Assembly: GCA_022818135.1 (NCBI GenBank)
Contig: JAFMSR010000018.1
Location: 21,739,184 to 21,803,183 of the forward strand
Direction of reading: 5' to 3'
DNA length: 64,000 bases
Source: Saxidomus purpurata
Lineage: Eukaryota > Mollusca > Bivalvia > Venerida > Veneridae
This document shows positions 37,901-49,881 of the stretch, piece by piece. The notes under the pieces were generated by a model, which saw nothing but the letters and a program-made list of their open reading frames with translations, was not told the DNA's origin and made no database searches. The stretch's first letter is position 1, and every line of letters starts with the position of its first letter. A program made the position numbers and the translations under genes.

Positions 37901-40900
37901 AATTCATGCATTTTTTGGAAACTAATTTGTTTGGATTTCTTTGAACAACTAAACCACAAACAGCATCTTTGTTGTTTGTTTAGAATAACAGAATGGATCT
38001 CTCTGAATTAATGTGCCAACAAAACTGATTTATTGCAAGAATGACATTTCATGTCCACAAGCATAAATACATTCACAGTTTAACATCACAGGTTAAATAT
38101 CTTGACAAGATCGGAATAAATTATTTCTTTTATCAAAGAAAGTTTTTGAAAGGTTTTAATATTACTAGCATGATAAAAATGGCTGATTCCGAATTTATAG
38201 CACATTGAGTATTGACCTATGAACAAAAATAACTTATCTACATAGACTGACAATTGTATGTCTATGTTATTACACGTCTGAACAACAAAACATCAAATTC
38301 AAATGAACATACTTGCTGAGCAACAGTCACTAAGCCTACGAGGGTGTCTTTGCCATCTAATATCACATTACATCAGCAATTAAAACAGGAAGAGACAAAA
38401 TTAAGGCATTCAAAGGCACAGTGCTACAAAGAACATTTCCCGTAACCAAAGTGCAAGCTTGTTTGTTTACGATTTGACAATGATACACTAATTCCAAAAG
38501 GATATCAAGTTTTAGAGTATTGGCTGCCTCCAGTCGGACCACCAGATCTTCTGTAGGTTGAAGTAATGGACAGATTGCTTCATATAACGCTGGACGTAGG
38601 CCTGAACACAGTTTCACTCCAACCCACTGTCCACACAACCGTATCACTCTCCTGCGTATAATTCTGTAACTGAACATCAAAATAATGCTACTTACAATTC
38701 TAAATACATGTACAACATTTTCTATATAATTTTAACTCGACACCAACAATACTGCAGTATTTACATTCATTATATGTACAGCCACACTTTCTGTTACAGT
38801 TTTGTTAAAAACAGTATCTAAACACAAAAATGCTGCACTGTTTTATTTTATCACAACAAATTGCAATGAAAATGATAGGGCAATATGTTTTCATCCATTT
38901 TCACAATAATCAGTTAATATCTTCTTTGTGCATTTTCCAAGAACTGTAGGTGAATGTATGAATTTTTTTCAGTACAAGTGCCAAGGCTAACAATAAAGAG
39001 CAAGCTCATATTTCCATCGCGGTCCTTAAGAGAAAAACAGATATAAGGGAAACCTGGTACCAGACCCAAATTCGTTTTACAATAAGACCCCTCGGTTCTT
39101 TTATAAGCCCAGTGTACAGCACCGATACATGCGGGTGTACCTCTAGATGGGTTGGAAACAGTGGTAAGCGTTTCTGAAATTTCCAGTGCCCTGCCCGGTA
39201 ATCGAACCGGCAACCTCCGAAATGGTAGTCGAGCATTAACCACTCAACCACTGCACCACCAAAATATCTAAGCCTTGATCAAAATCTTATGACAGCTATG
39301 ACATTTCATAACATTTCCTTGTTCAGTTCTTTTACAAAGGAGAATATTGATCTGTTTTTTTTTCCTTTGTTTAGAGAGGTAACAAGAGTTTCAACAAGAG
39401 CTGTCAGTAGGACAGCGCGCTCGTTTTTTTTTAGTGCTTGCCAATAAAACAAAACTTTGATAGTTAAGGGCACACAAGACTTTAACTAGGAATTTCTAAG
39501 TACAAATCAAGAAACATTTTCACAGAGTTATCTTCTCTTGCTTACAGATAGGTCTCATGATGGTACATAAGTACTCCAACTTTCAAAGTAATATCTCAAA
39601 TGGTTAAGTCAACAAGTGGACAAGAATGAAAATTTTAACTGAGTTTCTAAGTCAAAATGGGCCATAATTCATATAAAATCCTTGACAGAATTACCTTCTC
39701 CTGCCCATGTTTTGGGATCATGATGGTAAACAAGTATTCCAACTTTCAAAGTAATATCTTGAACAGTTTAATCAAAAAGAGGACTGGTACGAAAAACTTA
39801 ACCAAGATTCTAAGTCGTAAGGGGCCTTAATTTTTAAAACAAATCCCTGACAGAGTTACCTTCTCTTGCCTACAGATGGGGGTAATGATGTAAACAAGCA
39901 TTCAAAGTTTCAAAGCAATATCTCAAAGGGTTAAGGCAATAAGTGGATTTTACCCATATTCAATGTATTTTTCTGAGTAAAAAAGGGGCATAATTCTGTT
40001 CAAAACCTTGACAGAGTTATGTACTCTTGTCTGTTGATGTAGGTCATGATGGTAAACAAGTATGGTTAGTTTCAAAGCAATACCTCCAATGGTTTTGAAA
40101 TAAAGTGAGGTGGTACAAAAAACTTAACCAAGCTCAATACACTTTCTAAGTAAAAAAGGGCCATAATTCTGTCAAAAACCTTGACAGAGTTATGTACTCT
40201 TGTCTGTAGATGGAGGTTATGATGGTAAACAAGTATGGTAAGTTTCAAAGCCATACCTCTAATACTTTTGAAATAAACAAGGGGTGGTACGAAAACCTTA
40301 ACCAAGGTGTGACACCAACGCCGACGCCGGGGCGAGTAGGATAGCTCCCCTTTTCATAGAAAAGTTGAGCTAAAAATTGTATATCATTAGGTTAATGTAC
40401 TTCCTTCCCATAACAAACATTGGAGATATTTACACACTATTTTCAAGGATGGACTATTAAAGTCATAACACTGAATGAATATTTCCTGCCTGAACAGAGG
40501 TACTGGTTTCAAAAATGTTTGCGTCTGCATGGAGAAAGAAGTGCTCTACTTACTTTATGTGAGTGATTTCCAGTTCTTTTAGTAGAGTTGTACTGAACCA
40601 TTGATCAAAGTCAATGTCATCAAACAAGTCAAAGGCAGCCAGCCCTACAGCATTGTACACTGTAATACAAGCATCATGAGTTCAGTAACATGGCATTACC
40701 ATCAACTGATCCTATGACCTGAAGCCATGGTCAAGTGGTTAAGGTCGCTGACTTCAAATCAGTAAAGTCAACTAAGCAATGCTACATGTCAATATATCTA
40801 TTACAGCTTTAGGCTGTATCATTTCAGAGCAGATTTTTTTTAAAAGTCCGATTTGTTGCCATAGCAACCAGAGCTCTGCATTAAATGAGCAATTTTGGTA

Positions 40901-43900
40901 GAGCTTCATGCAAGGAACATCCCTGCAAAGTTTCAATAACATTGGCCCTTTGGTTTCAGAGGAGATGTTGTTTTAAGTTGTAGTTCACTAGACAATAATC
41001 CATCCTAAAAGCTCACCCTGGCACAAAGTGCCAGGTGAGCTAAACTTTGAAACAAACATAGGAGGCCTGGAATCAGTTATATGTATATTAATCCAACGAC
41101 TCCAATACCGACTAACAAATGTAAAGCGCTAAAATGAAAAGATATAATATCAGAGAGCATAATATCTGTACCTGCATCTTTCTTTAGGATAGGCAACATA
41201 TTCTCAACATCACATGGTCCTGTAACGTCGCGTACCATCTTTATCAGGACAGAGCTAAGTGACAGGCGATATTCTTTAAACAGGCTTAGAAACAAAGTCT
41301 CTGTACATGGCTGAAAAGTAAATAAGGAAATACATTTAGAATATGAACAAGAGGTTGTTTTCTTGTGGAAACAAAAATCTATTTCCATATAGTCTGGTAA
41401 TGACTTAAATATTTTGGCAAAGTTTCAATGATATTCGCTCATCTCTGAAGAGCAAATATTGAGAAGTCAATATTATTTTTAGCTACTATGACCTTGACCA
41501 TGATTTCCTAAGGTTGACAGTTTATGAGAGCAAAGGCTAACAAAATTTTGACTTCTAGACAGATATCTGGCATTAATATCAGGTGGTCTTAATAGCAGAG
41601 GTTTACTTTATACATGTATATATATATACATGTATATAGCAGCTGTCTACATGACCTACATGAAAATATTGTTTTAACTATACTTTACCCTCAAAGCATA
41701 TTTGTATGTATCTCCAACTTCTTCTTGGCCTAAAATCACAAACAAAAAGTTGGTGGTATTTTGTATGTTTGCATATTACATTTTGTATGCAGTTAATCAT
41801 TTCTCACAATCTACTCCTGCTTGAAAATGTCAGTATTTCAGAAAACAATCTGTTCATCAGTTAATGGTACAGTCCAAATTAAACTAGAGCTATCACTAAA
41901 TGTAATTAATACCCCCAAAAGACTGCTTTATAAACTGAGGAAATTCGTAGTGACAGAATACCTTGCAAAAAAAACAACTAAAAAAAGAGATATAATTGTT
42001 CTTGGCAATAACTCTGTAATTAGTCAAGATAGAGTTATGGTTCTTGTACGCTGCACTTCCTCTCATTGTGCTGGACCATTATATGAAGTTGTATTGCATT
42101 CCAACCAGTAGTTTTCAAGTAATGCTCTGTGACCAGGAAAAGTAACAAGAGCTGTCTCATGACAGCACGCTCGACTATTCGAAAGCTTGTCGGTAAAATG
42201 TTTTTTTTGTCTAAGAACAGGACCTGGTGTTTTGTGTAATTGTCTATCAGAATTAAGGTCAAAGATATGAAACTTGTTCAAAGACCTATGTAAATGTACA
42301 ATACATGCGTTGCCTTACTCTGGATTCTGTAAGCCAACTGGGGGGAGAAGAGGGGGGGGGATAATTTCAAAGAAATACATGACCTTGTATATTTGATCAT
42401 GAATAACTTTGTAACGTTTCAAAATTAATATGTTTAAAATTAAAAAAGCATGCCCGCTGCATGCTGCATAATTATTCTATGACATTTCAAAAGTAAGCCA
42501 TTTTGAGTATTTCTAATAATGTCTGGTAAAAACTGTGACAAAATTCTAAGTTAAAAAGGAGCATAAATATGTCAAAAATCAAAAACATTGGTGAAGATGT
42601 TGATAGTAAACATACATTTTAAGTTTCAAGTCAATACGTTTGATAGTATTCAAGAATTGACTTTATAAAAATCTTTAACTAAAATTCTAAGTTAAAAAGG
42701 GGCATAAATCTGTCAAAAATCAAAACAGAGTTATGGGGATTGTTTCCTCAGGTGAAGATGTTGATGGTGGACACATAATTTCAGTTTCAAGTCAATACCT
42801 TTGAAAGTATTCAAAATATTTGCCTTTATAAAATCTTTTATCAAAAATTCTTAGGTAAAACGGGGCATAAATCTGTCAAAAATCAAAACAGAGTTATGGG
42901 GATTGTTTCCTCTGGTGTAAATGTTGATGGTAAATATATAGTTTGAGTTTCAAGTCAATACCTATAGATATTTGACTTTATAAAAAAATGTAACCAAAAA
43001 TTCTAATTCAAAAAGGGGCATAAATCTGTCAAAAATCAAAACAGAGTTATGGGGATTGTTTCTTCAGGCGAAGATGTTGATGGTAGACACATACTTTGAG
43101 TTTCAAGTCAATACCTTTGATAGTATTCAAGATATTTGAATTTATAAAAAACTTTAACCAAAAATTCTAAGTTAAAAAGGGGCATAAATCTGTCAAAAAT
43201 CAAAACAGAGTTATGGGGATTGTTTCCTCAGGTGAAGATGTTGATGGTAGACACATACTTTGAGTTTCAAGTCAATACCTTCGATAGTATTCAAGATATT
43301 TGAATTTATAAAAAACTTTAACCAAAATTTCTAAGTTAAAAAGGGGCATAAATCTGTCAAAAATCAAAACAGAGTTATGGGGATTGTTTCCTCAGGTGAA
43401 GATGTTGATGGTAAACATATAGTTTGAGTTTCAAGTCAATACCTTTGATAGTATTCAAGATATTTGACTTTATGAAAAACTTTAACCAACGCAGACGCCG
43501 ACGCTGACGCTGGGGCGAGTGCAATAGTCTCCTTATTCTTCGAATAGTCGAGCTAAAAATGGGCAATAACTCTGTAATGAGTCAAGATAGAGTTATGGTT
43601 CCTGTGCATTGCAATTCCTCTCAATGTACTTGACCATTGTATGAAGTTAAATTGAATTTCAACCAGTAGTTTTTCAATTATGCTCGGGTCAAGTAAAAGT
43701 AACAAAAGGCAATAACTCTGTAATAACTCAAGATAGAGTTATGGCTCTTGTGCACTGCACTTCCTCTCAATGTACTTGACCATTGTATGAAGTTGTATTG
43801 AATTCCAACTAGTAGTTTTCAAGTTATGCTCCGGACAAGGAAAAGTAACAAAGGGCAATAACTTTGTAATCACTCAAGATAGAGTTATGGCTCTTGTGCA

Positions 43901-46900
43901 CTGCACTTCCTCTCATTGTGCTTGAGCATTGTATGAAGTTGTATTGAATTCCCACCAGTAGTTTTCAAGTTATGTTCCGTGCAAGGAAAAGTAACAAAGG
44001 GCAATAACTCTGTAATGAGTCAAGATAGAGTTATGGTTCTTGTGCACTGCACTTCCTCTCAATGTGCTTGACCATTGTATGAAGTTGTATTGAATTCCAA
44101 CTAGTAGTTTTCAAGTTATGCTCCGGACAAGGAAAATGCAACAGACTGCCTGACCGACCGACCAACCACCGGGTGACTCCTATATACCCCCCAAACTACG
44201 TTTTGGGGGTATAAAGATGGACAAGTTCATTTTAGAAAAACAACATGATTGGGATTAACTACTCTACCATGATTATATATGGAGAATGGAAGGACACAAA
44301 ACACCATCATTCAGCTAAAATACAGTAATGTAACTTACAGAATTCTTCAGGATCCGTATCCCACGTCGTCAGATCTTCATGGTTAAGAAGGAAGTACTGT
44401 GAAATCAACCGATGACATATCTCAGTCAGCATCTCAAACGTAAAAAATGACGTCTTTATCTTGTGTGCTTGCATCTTTATGCTGTCTGGTTCTAAAATAT
44501 TGAGCAACATTGACGGTTTATGACTTGTTTCAGAAGAGCAATACAATAAAGCTTCCCTTAAGATACCTTTGTCCAGAAACAATTAAAATGGCCTACTTAG
44601 ACAGGTGGTCTCATAACTAAGGGCTGTTGTTTCAAAGTATAATTTCTGCAAAAGCCTATTATCTTTTTAACACAAGTCTATTATATATAAAACGGAATTA
44701 TTCAATATTGCATATAGTCTCTCATGAATATTCCAGATATTGAAAATTGAAAAAATACATCAAGACAAATTGTCTGTTTTGTAGCATCTTTCTTATTCTA
44801 TATCACTGCATTTCCTACCTCTCCCTCATTTTATTGCATTGGTTTGCATTTTTTTAATGTCAAGTTCAAGAGCATCACTGTGACACAACTGTCCCATTAA
44901 TAGTTAATTTAAAATATGCTGCTTCAAATTTAAACAGGTTTTCTTGCAGTTTGCTTATGAATTCCCATCTTAACCAACAGTGAAAAAGTAACTGCAGTCA
45001 CTGGCTGCTAAGAAACAGCTAGGGATAGAATAAGGGAGAGAACACCAAACTGAGCATCAACTACATATTTACTCACATGGCACATTATAAAAATACAAAT
45101 TTGATATTCATTTCAGATGCATTGTAAATAGTGTAAAACACAAATATTATCTGAAGATTGCTCTAACATAAAATCAGCTTCCAAATGGCAAAGAAAACTC
45201 AAAATCAGTAACTACTTTTCATAGTTACTCGAGTTCCTATCACATTTATACACGTACCTGTCTCATGTTTGCCAGGTCTGTAGGTATCACCCAGTAGTAT
45301 GTTCTTCATCAGATTAAAACAGTTCACTGTAAACCTCTCATATAACAGTCCTACAAAATAAAACAACATATTCCACTCATTATCATGTTCTAAAAAAAAA
45401 AAAAAAGGCAAAAAACCCCCCTTTTTCCCCCCCCCCCCCCCAAAAAAACCTCCCCCCCCCCCAAAAAAAAAAAAAATGGGATATCATATCTTCTAACATT
45501 TCATGAAATTCAAATGAAAAATTAAACATTTACTGGTCAATGGGTCTAGTTTCAGACTTTTAGCACACATTTTGCTATACATCACAAACTACATGTAGTT
45601 ACCAAATCTTCATGAAATTTCACCTCAACCAACTTCGGTTCCTCGTGCTACTGAATACATTCACTTTTGAAAATTGATTTAGCTCACAAATGAGGCCAGA
45701 CAATGAGGTCACCAAGGGAGGTAATCTTTACAATCGAGAGAACCCTAGTTTTGACAGAGTTATCAGCTTGTTTTCACCTCTTTATCTGGTTTTTTATTTC
45801 ATTCTAAACTAAAAATGTAGAACAGGAAGTATTTTATAATTTGCCGACTCAAAATATAAATTAACATTCCGGGTTCAAGTACTTTTAAAAGCCAAAACTG
45901 TGATGTCTGTGTTGATGACAGAACGAAAAAGATAAAAACATGGCTTTTTTGGTGGACAGATAGTTTTTCTTTTTTCCTGAGGCAAATACACCCATTTTCA
46001 TTGAGCTGTTGTTATTGGCTTGGTCAAAATCAAACCTCTGAATGTTCGACAACAGACGATCCACAACAATAACAAAATGGAGTGTTTTAAAACTGTCCAA
46101 AATAAAGATTCTCCGAATTAAAGGAGAATACAAAAATCATGTGACTTTTTTTTACCTTCAGATATATTTATAAAATGATTTATGAATTTGTTTACATATC
46201 ATTACATAGACGTTCAGGCTATTAGTCATAAAATACCAAATGTATATTACATCAGCATCCAATCAGAATAGTTCTTCCGACCACATGATCTAAGCCGTCC
46301 AACCAGTGATTGGAACACCAGTCTTTGTGTGGATGCAGACAAATGACCCCCCCAAAAAAAAGGTTTTTGTATACTTAGGAAATAAGCAAACTAAATTAGT
46401 AATTGAAATAAGATTTCCAAAGATGCTTTCTAAATACATATCTTTTTTTAAACTATGCGTATTTTAAGGAGATATAACACAAGTTTACCTGCTTGTGAGA
46501 AGTTATATCTCACTACAAACTCCAGAGTTCTGTGTATGAACTGCATATAACATACTGGGTGGTGTTCCAAGGAATCCAACAACTGGAAAACACAACATTT
46601 AGAACATATTCAAACATGTCTATAAGTGGATTATTGCTTTGTATGAAACCTTTTACTGCCTTGAACTGTATTTCAATTATGCAGAAGTTTAATCAAAGCT
46701 TATAATTTAGTACAACTTGGTTCCTATAAATGCCCGACAACTGCAAAAGACAAATTTGTGTAAAAGACCACCACGCAATAAACTCTACCCTATAAAAAAA
46801 GACCAGCATGAAAAAAAAGAAAGAAAAAACAGTGCAATATTATCTATAATCACTCATGTATAAGTATGAGAAATATTTACCACTTTAGACAGTATGTTGA

Positions 46901-49764
46901 TCATCTTTTCACATTTCTCAAGCATTGTATGGTCACCCCATAAACTCTGCCCTGAAAATAAACTAGAGCTATCACTAAATGTGATTAATACCCCCAAAAG
47001 GATTGCTTTATAAACTGAAGAAGTTCGTAGTAACATAATACCTTGCAAACAAACTAAAAAGAGATATTGTTCTTAGCAGTTCCTCTCATTTTGCTTGACC
47101 ATTGTATGAAGTTGTATTGAATCCCAACTTGTAGTTTTGGAAAATGCTCCAGACGGGAAAAGTAACAAAGGGCATAACACTGTAATTAGTCAAGATGGAG
47201 TTATGGTTCCTGTGCACTGCACCCCTCTCACTGTGCTTGACCATTGTATGAAGTTGTATTGAATTCCAACCAGAAGTTTTCAGTTATGCTCTGGACAAGG
47301 AAAAGTAACAAAGGGTAATAACTCTGTAATGAGTCAAGATGGAGTTATAGTTCCTGTGCACTGCACTTCCTCCAAATGTGTCTTGATCATTGTATGAAGT
47401 TGTATTGAATTCCAACTTGTAGTTTTCAAGTTATGCTCTGGACAAGGAAAAGTAACAAAGGGCAATAACTCTGTAATTAGTCAAGATGGAGTTATAGTTC
47501 TTGTGCACTGCACTTCCTCTCAATGTGCTTGACCATTGTATGAAGTTGTATTGATTTCCAACTTGTAGTTTTCAAGTTATGCCGGACAAGTAAAAGTAAC
47601 AAAGGGCAATAACTCAGTAAATACTCAAGATGGAGTTATAGTTCTTGTACACTGCACTTCCTCTGAGTGTGCTTGATCATTGTATGAAGTTGTATTGAAT
47701 TCCAACTAGTAGTTTTCAAGTTATGCTCCGGACAAGGAAAAGTAACAAAGGGCAATAACTCTGTAATTAGTCAAGATGGAGTTATGGTTCTTGCGGCTTA
47801 CTGCACTTCCTCTCAATGTGCTTGACCATTGTATGAAGTTGTATTGAATTCCAACTTGTAGTTTCCAAGTTATGCTCCGGACAAGGAAAAGTAACAAAGG
47901 GCAATAACTCTGTAATTAGTGAAGATGGAGTTATAGTTCTTGTGCACTGCACTTCCTCTCAATGTGCTTGACCATTGTATGAAGTTGTATTGAATTCCAA
48001 CTAGTAGTTTTCAAGTTATGCCCGGACAAGGAAAATGCAACACGACCCCCCCCCGACCCCGACCGACCGACCGACCGACCAACCACCGGGTGACTCCTAT
48101 ATACCCCCCTAAACTTCGTTTTGGGGGTATAATTACCATCAGTCTGTCGGATAATGACTTACACCTTGCTTTCAGAAAGTTACGTGTTTTCAATCACTTA
48201 ACTCACCGATATACCTGACTTGTTCTGTGTGCTTTATCTAGTTTGTTACATGACCAAAGAATTTTATAATGAATACAGACTGCTAACTACTGAAAATGAT
48301 ACAATCTCAGGCTCAGAGAAATGTGTTACGAGTACTTTTCACATTGAAGTAACTTTTTGACTTACATAGATCTTAAATAAGCTACAATTTGAAGTGTCAT
48401 CTCAATAATCAACTAGTTAGTTGACATTGCTTACGAACTGCAGGTTGTCCCAAAAAACTATTCAACACATAAAAAAACATGTCCTTATTTAAGTTATTAT
48501 GTACAAGATGCATTTCATTACAAATCACACAGGAAATTTATATCAACATCCAAAGTATAACTTTGCTTACTACAGTCAAGCATGGCGTCCAACTTTACAA
48601 ACACTTGATTTAGAAAACTCATAGCTTCTTGATTGCAGGCCGGGTCCCGGAAACCAAACACCACCATTCTTCTCTTAGAACTGAAAAACAACACTAATAA
48701 AACTTCACCTATGAAAAATACATGCCTATACAGATGGGGAAAAAAAATAGACGACTAAGATTAAACTGACTATAAACATGTGCATTTTTTGAGTTTAACG
48801 TTCATTCTGACAGAAGAGATTAAAAAAAAAGTTTACTTTTGAAACTCAATGTTTCTTTGATTCCAAACAAATTAAAGGTAGAAGAACAATATGACTGAAA
48901 GATATTTAGGATGAGCTCCAAAGAGCTTTGAAAGGTTGCATACTAACAATTGTTGACAATGGTTAAAATGTAAATCTTTTCAGGCACTTTTCTATTTTTT
49001 TTCCAGCTGTGGCAAATATCAGTTATCTTCTATAAAGTTTTCAAGGCAGGAGCTAGGATGCAGCACTACGGCATTAGTCCACCTGGCCACCACAACAACA
49101 AATGCAACAGCGATTGTGTCCTTAGGCAAGAGACAGATATTTCTGATATTTCTCTCTCTCTTCTAGATTGATTTAATTTGGAGAGAGTCTCGAGAGATAT
49201 TAACCAAAGCTGTAAGAACTTGTTTTGCAATCAAAAATAAATAAGCATAAAAAAACAACCCGAATTTAAGGTACAATTACATAAATAACTGATGTCTAAG
49301 GGACAAATCTCTACTCACCACTGGAAAAGGGTTACACAGAACTGTCTTGATTAAACAATGGTGTAGAGTTCCAGGTGTCTGTTGTTCACCTCCTCGTATG
49401 ACACCAGTACTGGTTTTTCAAGGAAGCGGACTCGAGAGCGACTCGATAAGCTTAAAGCTTTGTTTACAATCGAGCTAAAATAAGTTAGTATAAACTAAAC
49501 TAAACAGTATCATCACAAGCAAAACTATCACAAGATAATGAAGGTACACCTTACTTCTCAATGACAATGTTGTTCTGTCAATAATGGCATGCATTTCCTC
49601 ACTGTGTAATGCCGCTAACCGAAAGAACTCTTTTAACTGATCCGTCCATAAACCATAGATGTAACTGAAGATTTCATTGGTCACCTGAAATGTGTACATT
49701 TTGTGTTGATTGTTTCCTTCTGTTTAAGCCACACTTAACCATCTTAATTTAATTCCCCCTTAAA

Positions 49765-49795
<31 letters not shown>

Positions 49796-49810
49796 TTTTT
49801 TTTTAATTAA

Positions 49811-49881
<71 letters not shown>

